Assembly (NCBI RefSeq): GCF_007004625.1
Contig: NZ_VIFV01000002.1
Coordinates: 1 to 64,000, forward strand
DNA: 64,000 nucleotides
From: Planococcus salinarum
GTDB lineage: Bacteria > Bacillota > Bacilli > Bacillales_A > Planococcaceae
Direction: 5' to 3'
Part shown: positions 25,870 to 33,452 of the stretch, piece by piece
How the letters are laid out: every line of letters begins with the position of its first letter
Position numbering within the stretch: position 1 is the first letter of the stretch
The notes under the pieces: generated by a model
What the model was told of the DNA's origin: nothing
Databases searched by the model: none
Seen by the model: only the letters and a program-made list of their open reading frames with translations
Made by a program: the position numbers and the translations under genes

Positions 25870-26349
25870 TTAGATGAACAAGTTTACGTTGCCGTTTTCG
25901 GCATCTGCCAGATAAGCGGCTACACCTGCGTAATTTACATCGTCCAGCAATTCTTCCTGTTTCAGTCCAAGAAGGTCCATCGTCATTGTGCATGCCACAA
26001 GTTCGATCTCCTGTTCCTGCGCCATTTCAATCAGCTGCGGCATCGTCATGGCATTGTGCTTGTTGATGACTTGTTTGATCATCTTCGGTCCCATTCCGCC
26101 CATGTTCATATTGGACAAGCCCATTTTATCTGCGCCGCGGGGCATCATCTTTGCAAACTGCTTTTCGATGAAAGATTTCTTCACCGCCGGCGGATTGTCT
26201 TTACGGAGTGCGTTCAATCCCCAGAATGTATGGAAGATGGTCACCTTATGATCATAAGCTGCTGCGCCGTTTGCAATAATGTAAGCGGCCATTACCTTGT
26301 CGTAATCTCCACTGAATAATACGATGTTCGTTGATTTTGTCTGTTCCAC
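25870..26349 (-). CDS. DsrE-family protein with Met-rich insert
   Basis: 159 residues of the DsrE/DrsH-like family (IVLFSGDYDKVMAAYIIANGAAAYDHKVTIFHTFWGLN), with the conserved Cys in VACTMTMDLLGL. A Met/Lys/Gly-rich insert (near residues 64-85) distinguishes it from the paralog at 23903. An ATG at 26370 would directly abut the operator and lies in the -10; GGGGGA nine bases before the GTG at 26349 supports that start, though the predicted mRNA would then begin very close to the SD. First gene of the CstR-controlled rhodanese operon. Confidence 0.83.
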   Translation of the reverse strand: MEQTKSTNIVLFSGDYDKVMAAYIIANGAAAYDHKVTIFHTFWGLNALRKDNPPAVKKSFIEKQFAKMMPRGADKMGLSNMNMGGMGPKMIKQVINKHNAMTMPQLIEMAQEQEIELVACTMTMDLLGLKQEELLDDVNYAGVAAYLADAENGNVNLFI

Positions 26350-26368
26350 TTCTTTGTTTCCCCCTGTC

Positions 26369-26398
26369 ATTATACCCCTAGGGGTATAAAAAAGTCAA
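26369..26398 (-). promoter_or_regulatory. sigma-A promoter with perfect CstR operator in the spacer
   Basis: Minus strand TTGACT (26393-26398), 18 bases, TATAAT (26369-26374). The 18-bp perfect palindrome TATACCCCTAGGGGTATA (26371-26388) fills the spacer and part of the -10, so bound repressor would block RNA polymerase. Confidence 0.9.
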
Positions 26399-26436
26399 AA
26401 TAAAAAATCACCGGCCAATGCAACAAAGAAACTAAA

Positions 26437-26452
26437 ATACCTATAGGGGTAT
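26437..26452 (-). promoter_or_regulatory. second CstR-type operator upstream of the DsrE gene
   Basis: ATACCTATAGGGGTAT, an imperfect palindrome 49 bases upstream of the promoter-embedded site. Confidence 0.7.
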
Positions 26453-26465
26453 ACTAACATCCAAA

Positions 26466-26502
26466 GGGAAACTTCGTCAACCCCTAAGTTTGACGAAGTT
26501 CC
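26466..26502 (-). terminator. likely terminator of cstR
   Basis: Stem GGAACTTCGTCAA/TTGACGAAGTTTCC just past the cstR stop; only a short CTTT tail follows. Confidence 0.6.
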
Positions 26503-26766
26503 TTATCTGCTTTTGACGAGCAGGCTGACGGCATCTTTTACCAGCTGATCGGTGCTTTCGCCTTTGTCGATGCTGTTGCGCACACACTGTTCGAGGTTTT
26601 CGCTGACAATAACCCCAATCGCGCGGTCAACTGCACTCCGCACAGCGGACAATTGCATCACGACATCCTGGCAGTCGTCATTTTGCTCGACCATGCGCAG
26701 CACGCCTTTCAACTGGCCTTCAATTCTTTTCAATCTATTCTGGACTTGTTTATCGTATTCCATCAT
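26503..26766 (-). CDS. cstR: persulfide-sensing repressor of the CsoR/CstR family
   Basis: 87-residue all-helical DNA-binding protein. It keeps the two family cysteines (Cys32 in DDCQDVV, Cys61 in EQCV) but has Asn57 where copper-sensing CsoR has the His ligand, which is the CstR pattern: persulfides crosslink the two Cys and release the operator. GGAGG is seven bases before the first ATG (MM start). Its own promoter carries an operator in the spacer, so autoregulation is expected, and TATACCCC-type sites also precede the sulfur operons around it. Confidence 0.92.
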   Translation of the reverse strand: MMEYDKQVQNRLKRIEGQLKGVLRMVEQNDDCQDVVMQLSAVRSAVDRAIGVIVSENLEQCVRNSIDKGESTDQLVKDAVSLLVKSR

Positions 26767-26810
26767 TTTTTTGCCTCCCTGTTATCATGGATATCAATAA
26801 TATACTACCC

Positions 26811-26839
26811 ATTATATACCCCTTTGGGTATAAATTCAA
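26811..26839 (-). promoter_or_regulatory. cstR promoter with operator in the spacer
   Basis: Minus strand TTGAAT (26834-26839), 17 bases, TATAAT (26811-26816). Operator TATACCCCTTTGGGTATA at 26815-26832. Confidence 0.88.
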
Positions 26840-26919
26840 GCATTTGGCCTGCCACTTCAAAGAGGACAATTCAATCGCCTCAACCTGTTTTCGGCATGGA
26901 TAACAATAAGATACTACCC

Positions 26920-26948
26920 ACTATATACCCCTAAGGGTATAAAATCAA
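26920..26948 (-). promoter_or_regulatory. duplicated upstream promoter-operator
   Basis: Minus strand TTGATT (26943-26948), 17 bases, TATAGT (26920-26925), with operator TATACCCCTAAGGGTATA (26924-26941). Copy of the cstR promoter 109 bases further upstream. Confidence 0.8.
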
Positions 26949-26963
26949 GTATTTGGTTTGTCA

Positions 26964-27038
26964 TTAAAAAAACGGATAATCCATTGGCCTCAGCCTATTT
27001 TATGGCTGTTGATTGCAGGCGTCAAGGATTATCCGTTT
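26964..27038 (-). terminator. long-loop terminator of the 27046 gene
   Basis: AAACGGATAATCC and GGATTATCCGTTT pair across a loop of about 43 bases that itself can fold; T7 follows on the minus strand. It overlaps the second copy of the cstR promoter duplication. Confidence 0.75.
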
Positions 27039-27045
27039 CTTCTAT

Positions 27046-28164
27046 TTAGACAGCGCAGTTATTCGGCCCTGTCTCCATTTCTTTTGCTTCATCCAGCGGC
27101 GGGTTGATCTTGCCCATATTCGTTTGGCGGATCTCTTCATAGGCATTCGGCTGATCTTTCAAACCTTGCGTCACCCGTTTGATGAATTTGGCTTCATCCT
27201 GAATCTGCAGGCCTTCGTTGTTTTCGTAAAGGACCGATAGTTTTTCAGAGATGCTGCCGTCTTCATTCATCTCACTGACTTCGGCGTAATGGGCCGGCAG
27301 GACAAGCAGGTCCTGAGCCAGTTCCTTATACCGGCGATACAGCGTTTCATACAAATCATCAGCCCAGTCTTCCGCTTTACCCGCAAGATCGGGACGTCCG
27401 ATTGATTCGACAAACAGAATATCACCGGTCAGCAAATACTTACTGTCGACCACAAATGTTGTACTGCCGATTGTATGCCCCGGGGAGTACACCGCTTCGA
27501 TTGTCGTGCTGCCGACTTCGAGTTTCATGCCATCGGTGACCGGCTCAAAACCGAAGACGACTTCTTCCGCATCCTCCGGCGGCAGGTAATACGTTGCACC
27601 GGCTGCTTCCGCCAGCTTTTTGCCCCCAGAGATATGGTCTGCATGCAAATGTGTGTCGAGGACGTATTTGATCTTAATGCCTTTTTCTTTTGCAAACTTT
27701 TCGTAGTTTTCCGTCACACGGCTGGTGTCGACAACAGCCGCTTCACCGTCCGACTCAATCAGATAGGACAGGCAGCCTTTGCCCAGGCGGACAAATTGAT
27801 AAATCGCGCCGCCCTTTACTTCACCGATTTTGACCGGTTCGAGCTGTTCACTCCAGGCAGCCATGCCGCCTTCAATGGAATAGACATTGCTGAAACCGTT
27901 CTCCTGCAGATAGTCAGCGGCTTTTTGCGAGTCGTTCCCTTTGGCGCAAATCGTATACAGCGGCTGGTCTTTCGGCAGCTCGTTCAGTTCCGCTGAATCA
28001 GAATCGCTCAGCTCCTTGAACGGGATATTGATCAAATTGACCTTATCCCCTTCAATATGCCAGTCTTCCGAAGCTTCTTTGGTTCGCACATCCAAAATGT
28101 GCACTGGTTCCCGGCGGAAAACCTCATCCGCGACATCTTTTGCTGCTACAAATTTTACAGTCAT
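27046..28164 (-). CDS. rhodanese-persulfide dioxygenase fusion, copy 2
   Basis: 372 residues, colinear with the 22730 protein: N-terminal rhodanese domain (HILDVRTKEASEDW; Cys73 in ICAKGNDS), Cys131 in KGCLSY conserved in both, then the metallo-beta-lactamase domain ([11 protein letters not shown] at 171-180, [24 protein letters not shown]). Expected to oxidise glutathione-like or bacillithiol persulfides and process the product. By eye about 60% identical to copy 1. AGGAGG precedes the ATG. A CstR-type site lies 37 bases upstream, so it forms its own transcription unit. Confidence 0.9.
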   Translation of the reverse strand: MTVKFVAAKDVADEVFRREPVHILDVRTKEASEDWHIEGDKVNLINIPFKELSDSDSAELNELPKDQPLYTICAKGNDSQKAADYLQENGFSNVYSIEGGMAAWSEQLEPVKIGEVKGGAIYQFVRLGKGCLSYLIESDGEAAVVDTSRVTENYEKFAKEKGIKIKYVLDTHLHADHISGGKKLAEAAGATYYLPPEDAEEVVFGFEPVTDGMKLEVGSTTIEAVYSPGHTIGSTTFVVDSKYLLTGDILFVESIGRPDLAGKAEDWADDLYETLYRRYKELAQDLLVLPAHYAEVSEMNEDGSISEKLSVLYENNEGLQIQDEAKFIKRVTQGLKDQPNAYEEIRQTNMGKINPPLDEAKEMETGPNNCAV

Positions 28165-28199
28165 ACAGTATTCCTCCTATTTATATATATAGTAGTTTT

Positions 28200-28216
28200 T
28201 TACCGTACGGGGTATC
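28200..28216 (-). promoter_or_regulatory. CstR-type operator upstream of the 27046 gene
   Basis: TACCGTACGGGGTATC on the plus strand; minus strand GATACCCCGTACGGTA, with a CCGTACGG palindromic core. More degenerate than the other sites. Confidence 0.6.
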
Positions 28217-28240
28217 CATTCAGCCAAAAAATATCTTTTC

Positions 28241-28624
28241 CTATACGGTCTTGTCGATACAGCCGATCAACCGCTCTTCAATATCCACAGCGATTTCTTT
28301 GATCGAATCTTTTTGGACCATCTCGATCAACGCACTCGGTTTCGGCATGCCGATCTTCGTAGTTCCATCTTTTTCATAAACGACAATTTTGCACGGCAGG
28401 AAATAACCGGCGAGCAGATCTTCCGAAAGGACCCGATCAGCTTCCTGCGGGTTGCACACTTCGAGTATCGTGTAAGGCGTGTCAAAGCCCGTCCCTTTTT
28501 CCTGGAGCTTGGCAGTCAGATCGAAATTCCACAGAACACCGAATTTCTCTTCCTTTAAATTCGCTTCGAGGTCACGTACTGCTTCGTCTTTGCTTTTGCT
28601 TGTTTCAACTGTGTAATCAAACAT
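28241..28624 (-). CDS. DUF302-family protein
   Basis: 127 residues matching DUF302 (FDYTVETSKSKDEAVRDLEANLKEEKFGVLWNFDL ... LEVCNPQEADRVL ... LLAGYFLPCKIVVYE). The family is small, cytosolic, of unknown function, and often found with persulfide and heavy-metal genes. Two Cys (in EVCNP and FLPCKI) are typical. The ATG at 28624 follows AGGAG by seven bases; the in-frame ATG at 28642 precedes the SD. CstR-type sites at 28833 probably control it. Confidence 0.82.
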   Translation of the reverse strand: MFDYTVETSKSKDEAVRDLEANLKEEKFGVLWNFDLTAKLQEKGTGFDTPYTILEVCNPQEADRVLSEDLLAGYFLPCKIVVYEKDGTTKIGMPKPSALIEMVQKDSIKEIAVDIEERLIGCIDKTV

Positions 28625-28973
28625 TGTTTTGCTCCTCTCCATTGTGTAATCCTTCTCTTGATAAATTTCCCTTATTCAGCCGGCTAAAACATTTTTCAGT
28701 AAACTCGTCCGTTTTCCCCAGAGGAAAAATACCGAACAACTTTTTCTTCGAGCCACCTGCTTCGACGGATTCCGCTGTACAATAAATGCGCTTTTTCCGG
28801 AGTAACCCACTCAACCATCCGCCTCACCCTTCATACCCTTTGGGGTATCTACACCCTTAGAGTATCGCTATATTTACTGAGACACAACCCTTACGACTCG
28901 GTCATGGATGAAGGCTTACTTTCAAGGAAAGCAAAACCAATATGACCTCCACCCCTTTTTTGCAGCGCTGGAA
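28625..28973. other. intergenic region upstream of the DUF302 gene
   Basis: Contains two CstR-type sites. A possible 40-codon reading frame beginning MVEWVTPEKAHL near 28820 (minus) has only a weak SD and no recognised family, so it is not called. Confidence 0.4.
28833..28866 (-). promoter_or_regulatory. pair of CstR-type operators
   Basis: ATACCCTTTGGGGTAT (28833-28848) is nearly palindromic; ACACCCTTAGAGTATC directly after it is a weaker second site. About 210 bases ahead of the DUF302 start. Confidence 0.65.
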
Positions 28974-29005
28974 AAATAGAAAACAGTCCGCCGAAGCGAA
29001 CTGTT
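28974..29005 (-). terminator. terminator of the 29069 hydrolase gene
   Basis: AACAGTTCGC/GCGGACTGTT stem, TTCG loop, T-rich tail on the minus strand. Confidence 0.88.
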
Positions 29006-29068
29006 GCTCAACACTTAAGATTTTATGGTCCGTATGCGCTATCCAAAGCGCAGAGCCCCAATTTAAAG

Positions 29069-29893
29069 TTATACCTTTTTAATACCGGCACTTTTGAGAA
29101 ATCTTATTAGTTCCGTGTTGAACCTCTCGGGCTCGTCAACGTAAGTGCCATGTCCACTGTACTTGAATGGCACTAAAACAGACTCGGGAATCCTTTTTCC
29201 CATCTCTTGTCCAAGTGCAAAGTCACAAATTCGGTCTTTCTCCCCGTGGAATATAGCAGTTGGCACGGTAATGCCCGGCAGCTCATCCCGCAGGTCTTCA
29301 TCCCGCAATGCCATCGCAGATTGGATGGTGGCATGAGGGGCCGCTTCAAGCCCCAACATGCGGAACCAAAGCAGGAATTCAGGAGACTTTTTCTTTTCGA
29401 AGAGTATATCGGTGAATTTGGATAAGAAAAGCGGACGGTCCCTTTTGATTTGCTCAATAATGAGATCCATCTCTTTCGGTATCATATTGTGTTTAAAATC
29501 GTCGCGTTGAGTAAACACCGGAGCCGCTGCTGACATCAGTAATAATTTATCGATATTTTCCTGACCGAACTTCGTTATGTACCGGATTGCAATTGGGCCG
29601 CCCATTGAAAATCCGGCCAACACAAAATTTTGGAGGTTCAGGTGATCGACCACTGCTTTGATGTCAGTAGCAGCCATGTCGTAATCGTACCGGGACCAGG
29701 GTCTATCTGATTTTCCGTATCCACGCTGATCGATTCCGATGAACCGGAAACCATTTTCAGCAAGTTCACTGACTTGTCCTTCAAAAGTTTTGTGGTTCAG
29801 AGGCCAGCCGTGAATAAATACAAACGGTTGCCCTTCCCCAATATCTTCTACATACACCTTTACTCCATCTTCCACTTCAATATAATGTCCCAA
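29069..29893 (-). CDS. alpha/beta hydrolase (chloroperoxidase/esterase type)
   Basis: 274 residues, cytosolic. FVFIHGWPLNHKTFEGQ carries the oxyanion His-Gly, IDQRGYGKSDRPW follows, and the nucleophile elbow is GFSMGG (Ser near residue 96); the acid is in HGEKDRICDF and the His in YSGHGTYVDEP. This is the cofactor-free haloperoxidase/arylesterase group; the natural substrate is unknown. The start is TTG at 29893 with AAGGAGG eight bases upstream and no usable ATG. Single gene with its own terminator. Confidence 0.85.
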   Translation of the reverse strand: MGHYIEVEDGVKVYVEDIGEGQPFVFIHGWPLNHKTFEGQVSELAENGFRFIGIDQRGYGKSDRPWSRYDYDMAATDIKAVVDHLNLQNFVLAGFSMGGPIAIRYITKFGQENIDKLLLMSAAAPVFTQRDDFKHNMIPKEMDLIIEQIKRDRPLFLSKFTDILFEKKKSPEFLLWFRMLGLEAAPHATIQSAMALRDEDLRDELPGITVPTAIFHGEKDRICDFALGQEMGKRIPESVLVPFKYSGHGTYVDEPERFNTELIRFLKSAGIKKV

Positions 29894-30023
29894 GCCTTAT
29901 GCCTCCTTCACTTTTTCAACTTCCACTTCCTTTTCCTTTATTCAATAATCATAAACTTCACTGGATTGCCTTGCTGCAACGGAAGACGGTCCGGCTGCTT
30001 CCAACATATGCCGGCAATCCTCA

Positions 30024-30716
30024 TCATTCCGCCAACGCCCGTTTGACTGCCTGAACGGCATGAATCTGTGCGGTGTCAAACAAAGGCACATCCGCATCTT
30101 CCGGTTTGATCAACAGCCCGATTTCCGTACAGCCAAGAATGATGCCTTCAGCGCCTTCAGTTACGAGATCCCGAATCGCCTGCTGGAAGAATTCTTTGGA
30201 CGTCTGCCGCAATTCCCCTGCCACCAATTCCTCGAAGATGATGCGATTGATCTCGTCCCGCTGTTCGGTCTCCGGCACCCCGACTTCTATGCCGTGCGAT
30301 TCGATGCGCAAACGGTAAAAATCCTGTTCCATGGTATAGCGCGTACCGAGCAAACCGACTTTCGTCAGGTTACGGCGACCGATTTCCTCAGCCGTCGTGT
30401 CGGCAATATGGAGCACCGGAACCGAGATCTTTTCTTCGATGTGTTCTACTACCTTATGCATGGTATTTGTGCAGATGACAATAAAATCTGCACCCGCCTG
30501 CTCCAGTTTGTACGCCACTTCGCTCAGCTGTTCGCCCGCCTGCTGCCACTCCCTGGCGGATTGAAGCCGTTCGATTTCCGCAAAATCCACGCTGTAAAGC
30601 AGGCATTCCGCCGAATGCAGGCCACCGAGACGCGCATTCACTTCCTTATTAATCGTCCGGTAATATTCCAGCGATGATTCCCAGCTCATGCCGCCGATCA
30701 GGCCGATTGTTTTCAT
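30024..30716 (-). CDS. aspartate/glutamate racemase family protein
   Basis: 230 residues. It opens KTIGLIGGMSWESSLEYYR, with the catalytic cysteines in VICTNTMH and LGCTEIGLL, so both acid/base Cys of the cofactor-independent racemases are present. Likely aspartate racemase; it could supply D-Asp for the wall or signalling. GGGGGAAGGA precedes the ATG. The nucleotidyltransferase gene upstream ends 31 bases before, so co-transcription is possible. Confidence 0.88.
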   Translation of the reverse strand: MKTIGLIGGMSWESSLEYYRTINKEVNARLGGLHSAECLLYSVDFAEIERLQSAREWQQAGEQLSEVAYKLEQAGADFIVICTNTMHKVVEHIEEKISVPVLHIADTTAEEIGRRNLTKVGLLGTRYTMEQDFYRLRIESHGIEVGVPETEQRDEINRIIFEELVAGELRQTSKEFFQQAIRDLVTEGAEGIILGCTEIGLLIKPEDADVPLFDTAQIHAVQAVKRALAE

Positions 30717-30746
30717 GATGATTCCTTCCCCCTTTGAACAAACTGT

Positions 30747-31472
30747 TTAACCTTCATCTTTCCCCATTGAAAAACCTTCAAACAATCTGCCACCGTGCGG
30801 CTCCATCACGGTGTCCGCCAATTCAATGACGCCTCGTTTATTGCCATGGCGGTAATACTCATCAAATGCAGCCACATAGCGGTCTGCAAAATTCCGGTCG
30901 TACTGCTTCAATGACCGGACAATCCACTTTGACGTGCCGACCCAATGGCCCTGCGTCCGCAATTCGAATTCAGCGAGCAGTTCGGCCAGCGTGCCGGCGA
31001 TAAAAATTCCCTCGCCCCGGTCAGTGCAGCCGATAAAGTCATCGAGTGTGTCCGTCAGGAAATAACGTTTCGACTGAATCGTGCCGGCCGGCCACTCTTC
31101 CGGCCCCGCGTCCAACAACTCCTGCGCCTCCCGCTTTATGGCCTCCAGCACGCCGGTGTCCCGCAGCACGATGCCTTCTGCCACCATGCGCGGCATCGAT
31201 GGCCTGGCGCGCGCTGCGTCACTTTCAAAGTATGCCTGGTACGTTGTCAGATTGTGGACGAACACTTCGATCCGCCAATCAAATTCGACCAGCGATTCCC
31301 GGTAGGAGGCGGATGTCTGGCTGTCGAACACGACAATATCCAGGTCCGAAGTGTCGGTTGCCTCGCCGCGCACCGCGCTGCCGGCCAATAATGCCGCCTC
31401 GCAGTCCGGAAAATATTTTGCTGTGAACTTTCGCGCCGCTTCGAGCGGCGCTGTTTTGTCTGTGATGGCCAT
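30747..31472 (-). CDS. nucleotidyltransferase-domain protein
   Basis: 241 residues. The polymerase-beta-type active site is GSAVRGEATDTSDLDIVVF (G-S ... D-x-D), with a third acidic residue in RIEVFVHN, and an all-helical C-terminal part. Such proteins transfer nucleotides to small molecules (aminoglycoside-type enzymes) or to proteins; the substrate cannot be inferred. AAGGAG sits before the ATG. It leads a probable two-gene unit with the racemase. Confidence 0.8.
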   Translation of the reverse strand: MAITDKTAPLEAARKFTAKYFPDCEAALLAGSAVRGEATDTSDLDIVVFDSQTSASYRESLVEFDWRIEVFVHNLTTYQAYFESDAARARPSMPRMVAEGIVLRDTGVLEAIKREAQELLDAGPEEWPAGTIQSKRYFLTDTLDDFIGCTDRGEGIFIAGTLAELLAEFELRTQGHWVGTSKWIVRSLKQYDRNFADRYVAAFDEYYRHGNKRGVIELADTVMEPHGGRLFEGFSMGKDEG

Positions 31473-31833
31473 TTTCGGTTGTCTCCTTGTGCTATGCCTG
31501 CTAATGCGGCAGTAATGTGAGGCAATTGGATATGCCTTCCAGTATTCTTTCTATTGAAAGGGGCGATTTCCTTTTAAATTTCTTTTATTGGTGCCAATAA
31601 AATATGGGGTTGTGCTGATTTCGCCCGTTTTTTGTCGAAACAGCTTGCCTGACTTGTTTAACTGACACCTTTTTCGGTAAATCTGATGGGAAAATGAAGA
31701 TCTTATGCAGCGGCCTAGCGTTTTTCCGCGTTCAGCTGATTAATTCCGCGTTCAGGAAATTAATTCCGCGTTCAAAAATTTATTTCCGCGTTCAGCCGCT
31801 TTTTAGGCGAAATTGCCATTGCTCATGCCATAG
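31473..31833. other. intergenic region with short tandem repeats
   Basis: No gene. Holds the upstream region of the nucleotidyltransferase gene and the 20-bp-period repeats described separately. Confidence 0.5.
31725..31795. repeat. four direct repeats TTCCGCGTTCA, 20-bp period
   Basis: The 11-mer occurs at 31725, 31745, 31765 and 31785 with exact 20-base spacing; the nine-base spacers are similar and mostly AT-rich (GGAAATTAA type). Confidence 0.9.
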
Positions 31834-31866
31834 AAAAAAGCCGGCTGCACTCGGCAGCCGGCTTTC
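31834..31866 (-). terminator. terminator of the sigma/anti-sigma operon
   Basis: AAAGCCGGCTGC/GCAGCCGGCTTT with a four-base loop; T6 on the minus strand. Confidence 0.92.
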
Positions 31867-31874
31867 TCTAAAAT

Positions 31875-32714
31875 CTATAGTCCCGCGCTCAGCACGATTT
31901 CGCCCTGCGGCAATTCGTTGCCGGGTTGTGGTTCCAGCGTAATCGCGATGGTATCCCATTCTTCGGTGTTGTTGTCGATATTGAAATACGTTGCGCCTTC
32001 GCCGTCGGCATTCGTCGTAAATGCGCCGGCCGGAATCGGAGTGTCGCCTTTGATCAGCCAGACCTGGTAAACTTGCTCGCCTTCAAGTACGGCAAGCTGC
32101 TCTGCTGTGACGACCAGATTGAGTGCGCCGTCCTGTTCTTCAATGACTGCCGCTGTTGCGTCGCCGTCAAAGCCTTCGCTCGGCTGCAGGTCAATCGACT
32201 GGAACGCGGTCTCCGGTTGCGTCGGTGCCGGCGCCGGATCCGCCTGTTCCTGCTGCAATTGCATGAACGCATAGGCGTTGCCGAGCAATGAAACGAGCAG
32301 TACTGCAGCGATTGCCGGTGTCCACCAGACACGCTTTCTGATAGGTTGTGTCATCTGCATCACTTTCTCTTCTTCGACTTCATCACGCGGCTTACGGTCT
32401 GACGATTCCGACTCAGCGTGTGAAGAACTTGATGCTTTGCTGCCTGCCGTTGCTCCTGCAGCGGCGGACGAGGCGGATGAAGTGGATGAACTGTCGGTCG
32501 CGACGTCTTCTGCGAAAACATTCGACAGGATCCGTGATTTCATTCCCGCAGGTGGAACTGCCGGTTCTGAAAGATAAGGGAGCTGCCCGGTTGCGTCCGC
32601 GATTTCGCGGCATTCGTCACAAGTCTTCAGGTGTTCTTCGAATTGGCGTGTTTCTTCGTCTGATAAAGTGCCGTTCAAATAGTCGATCAATAGATCGCAA
32701 TGTTCGTTATTCAT
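31875..32714 (-). CDS. anti-sigma factor with zinc-finger and RskA domains
   Basis: 279 residues. N-terminal ZAS/zf-HC2 domain (HCDLLIDYLNG and HLKTCDECR) that should bind the sigma factor; a Ser/Ala-rich linker (~residues 74-100); one membrane helix (~133-152); an extracellular RskA-type domain ending IAITLEPQPGN. A single-pass transmembrane regulator, so release of sigma probably needs proteolysis. The start overlaps the sigma gene by eight bases. It ends at a strong terminator. Confidence 0.93.
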   Translation of the reverse strand: MNNEHCDLLIDYLNGTLSDEETRQFEEHLKTCDECREIADATGQLPYLSEPAVPPAGMKSRILSNVFAEDVATDSSSTSSASSAAAGATAGSKASSSSHAESESSDRKPRDEVEEEKVMQMTQPIRKRVWWTPAIAAVLLVSLLGNAYAFMQLQQEQADPAPAPTQPETAFQSIDLQPSEGFDGDATAAVIEEQDGALNLVVTAEQLAVLEGEQVYQVWLIKGDTPIPAGAFTTNADGEGATYFNIDNNTEEWDTIAITLEPQPGNELPQGEIVLSAGL

Positions 32715-33270
32715 CGATAGCCCCCCTTTCCTGCATCCCGTGCAGTGATTTCTTTAGTTTGCTGAGTGCCAGCCGGATCCTGCTCTTGACGGTTCCGAGC
32801 GGCAACCCGCATATTTCGGCGATCTTTTCGTGAGTATGTCCCTTGAAATAAAACAATTGAATCATCTCCTGCTGCTCCGTGGATAATTGGGATACGGCAG
32901 CTTGGATTTGCTCTTTTTCATCCTGCCATTCAGCCGTCTTCTCGACACTCGAGTCTTTACTCGGCATCTCTGCGACTTCATCAATCGGCACGGTCACTTT
33001 GCGCTTGCGTATCAAGTCGATCGCGGAATTCTGCGCCATGCGGAACAGCCAGGAAGTGAACTTCCCTTTGCTGTCATCGTATTCGCCGATGCCCCGCCAG
33101 ATTTTGATGAAGACCTCCTGCAGGGCTTCTTCCGCCAGGTCGCGGTCCTGGGTCATTTTATAGAGAAACGAGAATAGAATCTTTTCGTACCGGTCATACA
33201 AACATTCAAGCGCATCTTTATCTTTTTCTTTTATGCGCGAGTATAGCAACGTATCGGAACTTTTCTCCAT
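32707..33270 (-). CDS. ECF sigma-70 factor
   Basis: 187 residues with sigma region 2 (LYDRYEKILFSFLYKMTQD ... AEEALQEVFIKIW ... FTSWLFRMAQNSAIDLIRKRK) and region 4 (LSTEQQEMIQLFYFKGHTHEKIAEICGLPLGTVKSRIRLALSKLKK). The form paired with RskA-type anti-sigma factors resembles SigK/SigV-like groups. AAGGAG precedes the ATG. A promoter TGATCT-N16-CGTTAA about 100 bases upstream, matching two others in the window, implies autoregulation. Confidence 0.95.
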   Translation of the reverse strand: MEKSSDTLLYSRIKEKDKDALECLYDRYEKILFSFLYKMTQDRDLAEEALQEVFIKIWRGIGEYDDSKGKFTSWLFRMAQNSAIDLIRKRKVTVPIDEVAEMPSKDSSVEKTAEWQDEKEQIQAAVSQLSTEQQEMIQLFYFKGHTHEKIAEICGLPLGTVKSRIRLALSKLKKSLHGMQERGAIDE

Positions 33271-33371
33271 GGATGTTCTCCTTTAATTTCATGTGTCATA
33301 GTACAAGCTTACTATATCCCGGCAGATTGGAGATAGTCCTGGCCGGTTTTATTTTTTATAAGCTTACCCAC

Positions 33372-33399
33372 TTAACGTGCAAAAGCCCGTTTTAGATCA
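33372..33399 (-). promoter_or_regulatory. ECF-type promoter of the sigma/anti-sigma operon
   Basis: Minus strand TGATCT (33394-33399), 16 bases, CGTTAA (33372-33377), preceded by AAAC as at the surface-protein promoter. Gives a 5' leader of roughly 95 bases. Confidence 0.75.
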
Positions 33400-33452
33400 G
33401 TTTGACAATAAATTCCGGGTTTCTTCCTTATATAGAAGAGTATTTTATAACC

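Larger units (their letters stand above)
26786..27003. repeat. tandem duplication of the cstR promoter region (two ~109-bp copies)
   Basis: CATGGATATCAATAATATAC at 26786 and CATGGATAACAATAAGATAC at 26895 start two colinear copies. Both contain the operator at offset 29, the -35 region and a CCTCARCCTRTTTT end. Identity is roughly 75% by eye. Confidence 0.8.

Noticed and set aside
26503-26766. Copper-sensing CsoR instead of CstR
   Set aside because: The His ligand position is Asn, and the genes around it are sulfur-relay genes, not copper transporters.
28617-28820. Short minus-strand frames just upstream of the DUF302 gene
   Set aside because: Two overlapping frames are open, neither has a good SD or a recognisable family, and both overlap the DUF302 leader.
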